A DNA stretch of 64,000 nt from Profundibacter sp033851955 (GTDB taxonomy: Bacteria; Pseudomonadota; Alphaproteobacteria; Rhodobacterales; Rhodobacteraceae), in contig JAWSVK010000020.1 of the NCBI GenBank assembly GCA_033851955.1, positions 62,001 through 126,000 of the forward strand. Reading direction: 5' to 3'. The notes under the pieces are model-generated. The model saw nothing but the letters and a program-made list of their open reading frames with translations, had not been told where the DNA came from and made no database searches. Positions 52,703-61,836 of the stretch are shown in pieces. Made by a program: the position numbers and the translations under genes. How positions within the stretch are numbered: position 1 is the stretch's first letter; each line of letters starts with the position of its first letter.

Positions 52703-53881
52703 ATGAACACAGATTTGAGCACATATGACACCGTCATTCTTGGCGCGGGCGCGGCGGGCATGATGTGTGCAGCGCATCTGACGGGCCGTGTGTTGCTGGT
52801 GGATCAATCGCGCGCCGTCGGCGAAAAAATCCGAATTTCGGGCGGCGGACGCTGCAATTTCACCAATATGGGCGCGGAACCTGCGAACTTTATCTCACAA
52901 AACCCGCATTTCGTGAAATCGGCGCTGAGCCGTTACACCCAATGGGATTTCATCGAAATGGTGGCGCGGCATGGCATCGCCTATCATGAAAAGACACTGG
53001 GGCAGTTGTTTTGCGATGGCTCCGCCAAAGAGATCATCAGTATGCTGCAAACCGAGATGAAGGGTGCTGACGTGCGGTTGCGCACCTCAATCAGCTCGGT
53101 GGAAAAATCGGACACAGGGTTCAGTGTGACACTGGACAGCGGCCCGACTTTGCAAACGCGAAATTTTGTGGTGGCATGTGGCGGCAAGTCGATCCCGAAA
53201 ATGGGGGCCAGCGGGCTGGGTTATCAGATCGCGCAACAATTTGGCCTGCCCTTGGTCAAAACCCGCGCTGGATTGGTGCCTCTGACCTTTGGCGAGATGT
53301 TCACACCTTTGGCGGGTGTGGCGGTGGAGGCGCGCGTGTCCTGCGGCAATGCCTCATTTGATGAGGCCGTATTGTTCACCCACCGTGGGCTGTCCGGCCC
53401 CGCCATTTTGCAGATTTCATCCTATTGGGTCGAGGGCCAAGCCATCACGCTCAACCTCTGGCCACGGGGTGACTTGCTGGAGAAACTGCGCGCTGAACGC
53501 CAGAAATCAGGCCGCCGCGACATATCCACCATTTTGGCGCAGTGGTTGCCAAAGAAGTTGATCAGCCATCTTGCGCAGCTGAACGGCTGGCGCGGAAATC
53601 TGGCAGACCATTCAGACGCGACCCTGACTGAGGTGGTCGAGGCCATCACCGCATGGCAATTGCACCCTGCTGGCACCGAGGGTTATCGCACCGCCGAAGT
53701 CACCATAGGCGGTGTCGACACGGATGCCTTGTCGTCCAAAACCATGCAGGTTAAATCCGTGCCTGGGCTATATTTCATTGGCGAAGTGGTGGATGTGACC
53801 GGCTGGCTCGGTGGGTATAACTTTCAATGGGCTTGGTCGTCGGGCTGGGCCGCCTCCATGGCGATCAACGCTGAAGGTTAA
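52703..53881 (+). CDS. HI0933/BaiN-like flavoprotein
   Basis: 392-residue NAD(P)/FAD-dependent oxidoreductase of the HI0933-like family. Rossmann start TVILGAGAAGMMCAAHL, then GEKIRISGGGRCNFTN, a stretch diagnostic for the family, LTHRGLSGPAILQISSYW-like block, and C-terminal GLYFIGEVVDVTGWLGGYNFQWAWSSG. Reaction unknown in most members. ATG at 52703 has AGGGGG immediately upstream; an ATG-frame extension to 52655 is not used. Divergent from ftsW; its stop overlaps the convergent secreted-protein stop over TTAA. Confidence 0.88.
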   Translation: MNTDLSTYDTVILGAGAAGMMCAAHLTGRVLLVDQSRAVGEKIRISGGGRCNFTNMGAEPANFISQNPHFVKSALSRYTQWDFIEMVARHGIAYHEKTLGQLFCDGSAKEIISMLQTEMKGADVRLRTSISSVEKSDTGFSVTLDSGPTLQTRNFVVACGGKSIPKMGASGLGYQIAQQFGLPLVKTRAGLVPLTFGEMFTPLAGVAVEARVSCGNASFDEAVLFTHRGLSGPAILQISSYWVEGQAITLNLWPRGDLLEKLRAERQKSGRRDISTILAQWLPKKLISHLAQLNGWRGNLADHSDATLTEVVEAITAWQLHPAGTEGYRTAEVTIGGVDTDALSSKTMQVKSVPGLYFIGEVVDVTGWLGGYNFQWAWSSGWAASMAINAEG

Positions 53882-54555
53882 TCAAACCGCAGCGTCCCCA
53901 ACGCCCGCGAGCCATCAACCAACATAATATCCGCAACCTTGCTCATGCCCGCATTTTTGGGCAAAGCGTTGATGATGCCAACCAAACCGTGCGGGCTGTC
54001 TGGCCCAACAAAGGCAACCACCCGCAACGCCACAACCCCGTCAGCGCCACCGTCATATCGCCCCAACGCTTCGACCGCCAAATATGGGCCAATTTCAGTC
54101 GGGCGCACCGCGTCGATTTGCGCCTTGTCCGGGTCTTGCACCGAGGCCGCGAAGGCTTTGTTGGCGATTGCGGTCAGGTCCTTTTTTCGCGCGGCATCAT
54201 CACGCACTGGAATGATGATCGGCACCACCTGCAGGCTGGATTTCAACTTTACATCTTCGGTGGCAAAATTCACTTTATAGATCCCGCTGCCACCTGGGGC
54301 CGGTTCAACCCGTATGGTTTTCGTGCGGTCGGTGGGGATCGTGAAATGAAACGGGATTGGTACCGCAACACCGTGTTCGGCGGCAAAATCCGCGCCGATG
54401 GACATGCGTTTACCGACCACCAGCCCCTTGACGGTCAAAGGGTTGATTTCGATGGTGGCACCTGTTGCGGGCTCAGTAGTTTGCGCCGCGAGTGGGGCCG
54501 CTGACACAGTCGCAACAAAGCAGAATGCAGTCAAAGTGGATTTGAATAACGTCAT
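53878..54555 (-). CDS. secreted protein of unknown function
   Basis: 225 residues with a signal peptide (MTLFKSTLTAFCFVATVSAAPLAAQ). The mature part looks beta-rich: IEINPLTVKGLVVGKRMSIGADF, FHFTIPTDRTKTIRVEPAPGG, VVALRVVAFVGPDSPHGLVGIINALP. No catalytic motif or lipobox recognised; periplasmic location is likely. It converges with the flavoprotein gene, sharing a TTAA across both stops, and is divergent from the symporter gene. Function unassigned. Confidence 0.7.
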   Translation of the reverse strand: MTLFKSTLTAFCFVATVSAAPLAAQTTEPATGATIEINPLTVKGLVVGKRMSIGADFAAEHGVAVPIPFHFTIPTDRTKTIRVEPAPGGSGIYKVNFATEDVKLKSSLQVVPIIIPVRDDAARKKDLTAIANKAFAASVQDPDKAQIDAVRPTEIGPYLAVEALGRYDGGADGVVALRVVAFVGPDSPHGLVGIINALPKNAGMSKVADIMLVDGSRALGTLRFD

Positions 54556-54741
54556 GATAATTCCTTTTATAAAAACATCTACATCTTAGGGCTTGCCTCC
54601 AAAATACCAAGCCCAAACCCGCAAAAACAGCGCCGCGCGGGCTGAAACATTGTTAACACGACTGTCTCGGCCCCTGCTTGATTGGTTAATTTGCCTGCCC
54701 AAGCCTCTCCTCACAATAATAATAAACAGGAGGAGACGCGA

Positions 54742-56097
54742 ATGTCTGACAGTGGGAAAATGAACCTGACCACCAAGGTGTTGCTTGGTATGGCGTTGGG
54801 GATTGCTCTTGGGTTGTTTTTCAACCTGACGGGTATGAATGCCGAAGGTAGTTTTGTGAACACCTATATCGTCAATGGGCTGTTCCATATCATCGGCAAA
54901 ATGTTTGTTAATATGTTGAAAATGCTGGTGGTTCCGCTGGTGTTCTTCTCGCTGATTTGCGGGGTTTGCGGCATTGGTGACGTGCGGATGCTGGGGCGTG
55001 TTGGCTCAAAATCCTTTGGGTTATACATGCTGACCACGGCCATCGCGATTGCTACTGCCATCGTGATTGCCGCGTCATTCGGCATCGGCCAAGGGCTTAA
55101 TCTGGCGACGGATGCAGCGTTTTCCGGCAAAGAAGCACCGCCTTTATCGCAAGTCCTGATCGACATCATTCCCAAAAACCCGATCAGCGCGATGGCAAAT
55201 GGTGACATGCTGCCCATCATTTTCTTCTCGATTATGGTTGGTATCAGCATGTTGATGGTTGGCGAAAAGGCCAAATCATTCATTGAAGGTGCAGAGATCG
55301 CCAATGAAATCATGATGAAGATGGTGAACATCATCATGGCGCTGGCGCCCTACGCGGTGTTTGCATTGATCGCCAAAGCGATTGCAAACCTTGGTTTGGA
55401 TCTGCTGGTGTCACTGGCGGGCTATGTGTTGGTTTTGGTAGGCGCGTTGATGCTCCATTTGTTTGTCACATTGATGATCGTGTTAAAGGTGTTCTCGGGT
55501 CTTAGTCCCGCGATGTTCATTCGCAAGATCCGCAATGCGCAGGTGTTTGCCTTTTCAACCGCGTCATCGAACGCAACTATCCCTGTGACCATGCGCACAG
55601 TGACGGAACGCTTTGGGGTCAACAACTCTGTTGCTTCCTTCACGGTTCCATTTGGCGCTACCATCAATATGGACGGTACCGCGATCATGCAGGGTGTGGC
55701 CACCGTGTTCATCGCCAACGTCTATGGGGATGAGCTGGGCATGGGCGGTTATCTGACCGTGATCCTGATGTCGGTTCTGGCCTCAATCGGCACCGCAGGC
55801 GTGCCGGGTGTTGGTCTGATCATGCTGTCGATGGTGTTCGCACAGGTTGGTCTGCCGATCGAAGGCATTGGTCTGGTTCTGGGTGTTGATCGCTTGATGG
55901 ATATGATCCGTACTGCGGTGAATGTTTCAGGCGATGCTGCTGTGTCGTCAATCGTTGCCAAGAGCGAAGGCAAAATGGATATTTCAGTGTTTAACGATCC
56001 GAATGCGGGGATGTTCAACTCGGACGAGGCAATGCATATCGACCCTGCCGTGCGCGAACATATGGCGCAGGTCATCGAGGACACGCACAACAAATAA
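54742..56097 (+). CDS. dicarboxylate/amino acid:cation symporter (DAACS)
   Basis: 451-residue sodium or proton symporter of the GltP/DctA (SLC1-type) family. Seen: FVNMLKMLVVPLVFFSLICG, FSTASSNATIPVTMRT (first re-entrant loop, Ser-rich), FGATINMDGTAIMQG (NMDGT cation site) and GTAGVPGVGLIMLSMVF (second re-entrant loop). AGGAGA precedes ATG at 54742. Substrate may be glutamate, aspartate or C4-dicarboxylates. Followed by a strong terminator. Located in the break of the dcw cluster. Confidence 0.94.
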   Translation: MSDSGKMNLTTKVLLGMALGIALGLFFNLTGMNAEGSFVNTYIVNGLFHIIGKMFVNMLKMLVVPLVFFSLICGVCGIGDVRMLGRVGSKSFGLYMLTTAIAIATAIVIAASFGIGQGLNLATDAAFSGKEAPPLSQVLIDIIPKNPISAMANGDMLPIIFFSIMVGISMLMVGEKAKSFIEGAEIANEIMMKMVNIIMALAPYAVFALIAKAIANLGLDLLVSLAGYVLVLVGALMLHLFVTLMIVLKVFSGLSPAMFIRKIRNAQVFAFSTASSNATIPVTMRTVTERFGVNNSVASFTVPFGATINMDGTAIMQGVATVFIANVYGDELGMGGYLTVILMSVLASIGTAGVPGVGLIMLSMVFAQVGLPIEGIGLVLGVDRLMDMIRTAVNVSGDAAVSSIVAKSEGKMDISVFNDPNAGMFNSDEAMHIDPAVREHMAQVIEDTHNK

Positions 56098-56116
56098 CCT
56101 GACCTAGAGAAATGCG

Positions 56117-56148
56117 AAAAGGCCCGCCGTAACTGGTGGGCCTTTTTG
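56117..56148. terminator. bidirectional intrinsic terminator
   Basis: Stem AAAAGGCCC-GCC...GGT-GGGCCTTTT with T run on the plus strand and A run in front, so it can also serve the minus strand. Ends the symporter gene and faces the murD end. Confidence 0.88.
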
Positions 56149-56165
56149 TTGTGTTAGCTCCTAGC

Positions 56166-57563
56166 TTACAGGACAGCTTGCACCAAATCGATGAATGCTT
56201 CGCCACGTTTTTCAAAATCCGGATATTGATCAAAACTGGCAGCGGCAGGCGCCAACAAAACGGTGTCACCCGCCTCGGCCTCACTTGACGCCGCAGCAAC
56301 AGCCCGCTCCATGGTCTCGCAAATCTCGTAAGGTGTGTCGCCCAACTGGCTGGCGAATTCTGTCGCGGACACGCCAATCAGATAGGCTTTTGTCACATTG
56401 CCCAAATGCGCGGACAGGCTCTCGATGCCGCCCGCCTTGCCCTCCCCGCCGGCGATCCAGCGGATGTTTTTGAAGGCCTGCAACGCTTTCTCGGCGCTGT
56501 CGACATTGGTGGCTTTGCTGTCGTTAACATAGGTCACGCCATGTGCCACGCCAACAATCTGGCTGCGATGCGCCAAGCCCGCAAAGCTGTGGAACGCCGC
56601 CTCTACCACCTTGGGGGCCAGCCCAAGCGAGCGCACTGCCGCATAGGCCGCGCAGGCGTTTTGGTGGTTATGTGCACCGGGCAGCCCTCCGATTTTACGT
56701 AGATCGATCGAACCGACTTGGCGCCCTTTGCGGTATTCCGACAGGAACCCCTTGCGGGCAAACACTGACCAACCCGGGCCCGCCAACTTGCCCTCAACCG
56801 AAATGCGGATCACCCTGTCATCCGCCGCCCCCTCGGACAATTGCCCCGCCAAGAAACGCCCTTCATCCTCATCCACACCAATGATAGCGCGGTCCGGCCC
56901 GCCCTCGGCAAACAGCCGACGCTTGGCGGCGAAATAACCACCGATGCCGTTGTGGCGATCCAGATGATCTGGTGAAAGGTTGGTGAACACGGCCACGTCA
57001 GGCGTTAAAGACCGTGCCAGTTCGGTCTGGTAGCTGGACAGCTCCAACACCACGACTTCGCCGTCATGGGCTGGATCAATATCCAACACTCCACGGCCAA
57101 TATTGCCCGCCAATTGGGTCGAGCGTTGCGCGTGTTGCAGGATGTGGTGGATCAGCGCCGCAGTGGTGGATTTGCCGTTTGAGCCAGTGATGGCCACGAC
57201 ACGCGGCGTGACGTCAAAGCCGTCCCATTCACCAGTGGCAAAAGATTGGAAAAACAAGCCAATGTCATTGTCGACAGGCACACCAGCCGCGATGGCATTA
57301 CGGATGACGGGGTTTGGAGCTGGGTAAAGATGCGGGATGCCAGGCGAAACGATCAGGCTGACGATGTCCTCCCACACACCCGCTTTGCGCAGATCTGTGG
57401 CGGGGTAGCCTTGGCTTTCAGCCGTGGTGCGGGCCGACTCGCTGTCATCCCAAACCACAGGGATCGCGCCCCCAGCCTCTAGCGCAATCGCCGTCGCAAG
57501 GCCAGAACGCCCAAGGCCCAGAACGGCCACCTTCTTGCCAGTATATCCTTGAACGGGGATCAT
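56166..57563 (-). CDS. murD: UDP-MurNAc-L-alanine--D-glutamate ligase
   Basis: 465-residue Mur ligase adding D-Glu. N-terminal VAVLGLGRSGLATAIALEAGG, ATP loop GSNGKSTT at 127-134, SPDHLDRHNGIGGYFAAKRRLF, and YVNDSKATNVDSAEKAL typical of MurD. Separated from mraY by 227 bp with repeat B copy 3. It is the last dcw gene before the three-gene interruption. Confidence 0.97.
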   Translation of the reverse strand: MIPVQGYTGKKVAVLGLGRSGLATAIALEAGGAIPVVWDDSESARTTAESQGYPATDLRKAGVWEDIVSLIVSPGIPHLYPAPNPVIRNAIAAGVPVDNDIGLFFQSFATGEWDGFDVTPRVVAITGSNGKSTTAALIHHILQHAQRSTQLAGNIGRGVLDIDPAHDGEVVVLELSSYQTELARSLTPDVAVFTNLSPDHLDRHNGIGGYFAAKRRLFAEGGPDRAIIGVDEDEGRFLAGQLSEGAADDRVIRISVEGKLAGPGWSVFARKGFLSEYRKGRQVGSIDLRKIGGLPGAHNHQNACAAYAAVRSLGLAPKVVEAAFHSFAGLAHRSQIVGVAHGVTYVNDSKATNVDSAEKALQAFKNIRWIAGGEGKAGGIESLSAHLGNVTKAYLIGVSATEFASQLGDTPYEICETMERAVAAASSEAEAGDTVLLAPAAASFDQYPDFEKRGEAFIDLVQAVL

Positions 57564-57721
57564 CGCGCCTGCCTTTTATGTTTGGTTTGAAACCTGTTTA
57601 GGGGGCCACGCAGATTTTCGCAATTCTAGAAGTTGTATCATCCTGTTGGGCGGCAATTTCTGTAAAGTCAGTTTGGCAAGGTCAACATCAATATTGCAAC
57701 ATAAAACCCATATTCTCCAAC

Positions 57722-57748
57722 CGCTCATCAAGCCTTACGGCTTTCCTC
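57722..57748 (-). repeat. dispersed hairpin repeat B, copy 3
   Basis: Minus strand GAGGAAAGCCGTAAGGCTTGATGAGCGG, stem AAGCC/GGCTT (57730-57734 with 57739-57743), about 45 bp after the mraY stop. Matches copies behind the DUF3422 and clcA genes. The rest of the mraY-murD gap shows no clear promoter. Confidence 0.6.
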
Positions 57749-57789
57749 GCGACAGCGATGAGGGCCGTAAGGACCAAAGAGCGTGCCGT

Positions 57790-58875
57790 TTAGCGCACCT
57801 TCAACGTCGCCAACCCGATCAACGCCAGCACCAAGGAGATGATCCAGAACCGGATAACGATTTGGGGTTCGGCCCAGCCTTTTTTCTCATAGTGATGATG
57901 GATCGGCGCCATCAGGAACACCCGTTTACCGGTGCGTTTGTAATACAGCACCTGTATGATCACCGACAGCGCTTCGGCCACGAACACTCCGCCGACAATA
58001 GCCAGCACCAATTCGTGCTTGGTCGCCACCGCGATCGCGCCGAGCGCGCCACCCAAGGCCAATGAGCCCGTGTCGCCCATGAACACCGCAGCGGGGGGGG
58101 CATTATACCACAAGAACCCCAAACCGCCGCCGATCAGGGCCGAGGTAAAGATAAACAACTCGCCAGTTTGGGGCACGTAATGCACGTCCAGATATTCGGT
58201 GAAATCGACCCGCCCAACAGCGTAGGCAATCACCCCAAGCGTACCCGCCGCGATCATCACTGGCATGATCGCCAAGCCATCTAAACCGTCCGTCAAGTTC
58301 ACCGCATTGGCCGAACCAACAATCACGATCATAACGAAGGGAATAAACAGATATCCAAGGTTGATCAGCGTGTCTTTGAACACCGGCAAGGCCAATTGAT
58401 AGGCCAGCGCATCAGGGTGGTACACAGCCGCCCAATAGCCCGCAACCGCGGCGATCAGCAGACCCAGACCAAAACGGATTTTACCAGACACGCCTTTGGT
58501 GTTGTTCTTGCTGACTTTGGCATAGTCATCGGCAAAGCCAATCGCCCCAAACGCCAGTGTCACAAACAACACCAGCCAGACATAAGGGTTGTCCAAACGC
58601 GCCCACATCACAGTGGAAAACGTCAACGCCCCAAGGATCAAAACGCCGCCCATCGTCGGGGTGCCTGCCTTCTCCAGAATGTGGCTTTGCGGACCGTCTT
58701 CTCGGATCGGCTGGCCATTGGCTTGCTTGCGTTTCAGAAGATTAATCAGCGGCTGCCCAAACAGAAAACCAAACACCAACGCCGTGAAAAACGCGCCGCC
58801 TGAACGCACGGTGATATACCGGAATAGGTTGAAAAAATCACCACCGTCGGAAAGTTCGGTTAACCAGAAAAGCAT
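57790..58875 (-). CDS. mraY: phospho-MurNAc-pentapeptide transferase MraY
   Basis: 361-residue membrane enzyme making lipid I. Ten hydrophobic helices; signature GTPTMGGVLILGAL, catalytic aspartates in IGFADDYAKVSK, NAVNLTDGLDGLA, and MAPIHHHYEKKGWAEPQIVIRFW with the HHH cluster. ATG at 58875, 22 bp behind murF. Length and order normal. Confidence 0.98.
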   Translation of the reverse strand: MLFWLTELSDGGDFFNLFRYITVRSGGAFFTALVFGFLFGQPLINLLKRKQANGQPIREDGPQSHILEKAGTPTMGGVLILGALTFSTVMWARLDNPYVWLVLFVTLAFGAIGFADDYAKVSKNNTKGVSGKIRFGLGLLIAAVAGYWAAVYHPDALAYQLALPVFKDTLINLGYLFIPFVMIVIVGSANAVNLTDGLDGLAIMPVMIAAGTLGVIAYAVGRVDFTEYLDVHYVPQTGELFIFTSALIGGGLGFLWYNAPPAAVFMGDTGSLALGGALGAIAVATKHELVLAIVGGVFVAEALSVIIQVLYYKRTGKRVFLMAPIHHHYEKKGWAEPQIVIRFWIISLVLALIGLATLKVR

Positions 58876-58897
58876 TTACACTGCACCTTTGTTAAAA

Positions 58898-60328
58898 TTA
58901 GGTCTCGTTTGTTTGGTCCAATTTACGGATTGCCGTCACAACCTCGCTAACACGGGACCCTAAGGACCCCTTTACCAATATCACGTCGCCCGCGTCCAGC
59001 AGGCTGTGGGCAATAACCGCAATATCTTGTGCTTTTTCTGCCCACTGCCCCCGTTTATGGTCTGGCAGCGCCTCCCAAAGATGGCGCATCAAAGGCCCGC
59101 AACAATGGATCAGGTCGATCTGCTCCAAGGCTGGATGGTTGGAAAACCCAACATGAAGCGCGGTTTCGTCGCCGCCAAGCTCCAACATATCGCCAAGAAT
59201 GGAGATGCGACGCCCCGAATGAACGCGCCCGACACCATCAACGGGCGTGCTGGCCGCAAGCACATTCAGGGCGGCATTCAGCGAGGTCGGATTGGCGTTA
59301 TAAGCGTCATCAATCAGGATCAGGGATTGTGCGGGATCATAAGCATCCAACACGATCGCTTCGCGCGTGCCGCGTCCCGCCGGTGGCTGCCACAGCGCCA
59401 TGTCGTTGGCCGCCAAAGCAACATCCGCCCCCAAGGCACGGACAACCCCCAAAACCCCAAGCGCATTCATTGCAAAGTGCTGACCGGGGCTGCTGATTTT
59501 AAACAGTGCTGTGGTGCCCTCAAGCGTGGCCCGCACCACGGTGGTATCTTGGGCCAGTTGCACATCAACCAATTGATCAGTGTTGCTGGATTTTTCGCCA
59601 AAGGTGGTGCAGATCGCGCCCGCAGCCTTGGCGGCCTCAATCAAGATATGGCTGCTGTCCAAATCACCGTTCACCACAGCAGCGCCATTCGGCTCCAACC
59701 CTTCAAAAATCGCGGCTTTTTCAACGGCGATGGCATCAAGCCCATCGAAGGCCTCCATATGGGCGGCGGCAACGGTGGTGATCATCGCCACATGCGGGCG
59801 GGTCAATTTGGCAAGCGGTGCGATTTCGCCGGGGTGATTCATGCCAATTTCGATCACCGCAAAATCGGCGTCGGCGGGCATCCGCGCCAAGGTCAGCGGC
59901 ACGCCCCAGTGGTTGTTAAAACTTTTCTCTGCGGCAAAAACGCGGCCTTGGCGTGCCAACACGCTGCGCAGCATTTCCTTGGTCGAGGTTTTGCCAACCG
60001 ATCCGGTGACCCCGACAACCTGCGCCGTGGTGCGGTTGCGCGCAAAAACCGCCATCGCCTCAAGACCGGCCAAAACGTCCGGCACAACCAATAACGGCGC
60101 ATCCGCCGCGACACCCTCGGGGATGCGCGACACCAGCGCAGCCGCGGCGCCTTTTTCCAAGGCTTGCGCCACAAAATCATGGCCGTCCCGCACGTCCGTA
60201 AGCGCCACGAACAGATCGCCCGCCTCAATAGAACGGGTATCAATCGAAAGACCTGTCGCCTGCCACGACGTCATCACCCGCCCACCCGTGGCCGCAGCCG
60301 CGTCCTCAGATGTCCATAAAATGCTCAT
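58898..60328 (-). CDS. murF: UDP-MurNAc-tripeptide--D-Ala-D-Ala ligase
   Basis: 476-residue Mur ligase that adds the D-Ala-D-Ala dipeptide. ATP loop GVTGSVGKTSTKEML, ALARMPADADFAVIEIGMNHPGEIAPL, and LILIDDAYNANPTSLNAAL are typical. Start overlaps murE stop (ATGA). Cytoplasmic. Confidence 0.97.
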   Translation of the reverse strand: MSILWTSEDAAAATGGRVMTSWQATGLSIDTRSIEAGDLFVALTDVRDGHDFVAQALEKGAAAALVSRIPEGVAADAPLLVVPDVLAGLEAMAVFARNRTTAQVVGVTGSVGKTSTKEMLRSVLARQGRVFAAEKSFNNHWGVPLTLARMPADADFAVIEIGMNHPGEIAPLAKLTRPHVAMITTVAAAHMEAFDGLDAIAVEKAAIFEGLEPNGAAVVNGDLDSSHILIEAAKAAGAICTTFGEKSSNTDQLVDVQLAQDTTVVRATLEGTTALFKISSPGQHFAMNALGVLGVVRALGADVALAANDMALWQPPAGRGTREAIVLDAYDPAQSLILIDDAYNANPTSLNAALNVLAASTPVDGVGRVHSGRRISILGDMLELGGDETALHVGFSNHPALEQIDLIHCCGPLMRHLWEALPDHKRGQWAEKAQDIAVIAHSLLDAGDVILVKGSLGSRVSEVVTAIRKLDQTNET

Positions 60329-61815
60329 GCCAAACGCCCTTCAAGTGCTGCCACCGCAACGCTTGCCTGCTCAACATCATCAAACGGCAACACATCATGA
60401 CCAACGGTTTGCCCCGTTTCATGCCCCTTACCCGCGATCAACAAAGCATCCCCTGCCTGTAAGGCATCAACCCCGCGCAAAATCGCCTCGGCGCGATCGC
60501 CGACCTCGGTGGCGTCAGGACAGCCAGCCATCACCATGGCACGAATTTCTGCGGGCACTTCAGAGCGCGGATTGTCGTCCGTGACAAACACCACATCAGC
60601 ATTTTGCGCCGCCGCTTGCCCCATCAAAATACGCTTACTTGGGTCGCGATCACCGCCTGCACCAAGCACCACAATCAAACGGCCCATAACATGCGGGCGC
60701 ATTGCTTTTAGCGCAGTGGCAACCGCGTCGGGTGTATGGGCATAATCAACAAACACAGCCGCGCCATTGTCGCGGGTGGCGGCCAACTCCATGCGGCCTC
60801 GCACCGTTGTCAGCTCTCGCAACGTGTCAAACACTTCGGCAGGTTCAGCCCCGCAAGCGATAACCAACCCCATCGCGACCATGACGTTTTCAGCCTGAAA
60901 GCCGCCGATCAAATCCAGGCGCGCCTGATGCGTTTTACCCTGCCATTCAAACCGCAGATCCTGTCCCGTTGCATCAAAGCGTTGCGCCGTCATTCGCAGA
61001 TCGGCATTGGCAGATTTACCAACACGCATTAACTTTTGCCCGTGATCACGCGCAATACGTGCGATTACCGCGCCCTTTGGGTCGTCGATATTGACAACAG
61101 CAGTGCCATCCATCCCCAAAACCCGCGAAAACAACCCAGCCTTGGCGTTGAAATAGTCCTCGAACGTTTTGTGGTAATCCAGATGGTCCTGCGTGAAATT
61201 CGTGAACCCCGCCGCCGTTAAACGCACCCCGTCCAAACGGCGCTGTTCCAACCCATGCGAAGAGGCCTCCATCGCCGCATGTGTCACGCCAGCGCCCGCC
61301 ATTTCGGCCAAAACACGATGTAGGGTAATGGGTTCTGGCGTGGTGTGGTTCAAGGGCGCGGTATAGGCACCCTCAACCCCGGTGGTGCCCAAATTGGCCG
61401 CCTTGATGCCCATCGCAATCCAGATTTGACGCACAAAGGTCGATACCGATGTTTTGCCGTTGGTGCCTGTGACTGCGGTCATAAATTCTGGTTGCGCACC
61501 GAACCAAAGTGCAGCGGCATAAGCCAATGTCTGGCGCGGGTCCTGGGCAACCACCACCGGAACGTTGGTGGCCGCGATTTCATTGGCGGCAATCGCAGCG
61601 CCTGCTTTGTCCGTTAGAATCGCACCAGCGTTTTGCCGCAGCGCATATTGAATGAACTCGCCACCATGCACCCGAACCCCTGGCAAGGCCGCGAATAAAT
61701 AACCCGGCTTTACATCGCGGCTATCAACGGAAATGCCTGTAACTTCAACGTTTTGCCCAGTGACGCTGCGCAGGCCTAAATCTGTCAGTGTGGTTTTTGC
61801 TGTGGTCTGCGCCAT
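60325..61815 (-). CDS. murE: UDP-MurNAc-dipeptide--meso-DAP ligase
   Basis: 496-residue Mur ligase for the third residue. ATP loop TGTNGKTSVSTFVRQ, NFTQDHLDYHKTFEDYF, and DDNPRSEVP near residues 411-419: the DNPR tetrapeptide marks specificity for meso-diaminopimelate rather than lysine. This is Gram-negative peptidoglycan as expected. Starts 21 bp behind ftsI and overlaps murF. Confidence 0.97.
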   Translation of the reverse strand: MAQTTAKTTLTDLGLRSVTGQNVEVTGISVDSRDVKPGYLFAALPGVRVHGGEFIQYALRQNAGAILTDKAGAAIAANEIAATNVPVVVAQDPRQTLAYAAALWFGAQPEFMTAVTGTNGKTSVSTFVRQIWIAMGIKAANLGTTGVEGAYTAPLNHTTPEPITLHRVLAEMAGAGVTHAAMEASSHGLEQRRLDGVRLTAAGFTNFTQDHLDYHKTFEDYFNAKAGLFSRVLGMDGTAVVNIDDPKGAVIARIARDHGQKLMRVGKSANADLRMTAQRFDATGQDLRFEWQGKTHQARLDLIGGFQAENVMVAMGLVIACGAEPAEVFDTLRELTTVRGRMELAATRDNGAAVFVDYAHTPDAVATALKAMRPHVMGRLIVVLGAGGDRDPSKRILMGQAAAQNADVVFVTDDNPRSEVPAEIRAMVMAGCPDATEVGDRAEAILRGVDALQAGDALLIAGKGHETGQTVGHDVLPFDDVEQASVAVAALEGRLA

Positions 61816-61836
61816 ATGCCCTGCCCGCGTTCAATA

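Noticed and set aside
59006..60094. 362-codon plus-strand open frame
   Set aside because: Antisense to murF, with no recognisable motif.
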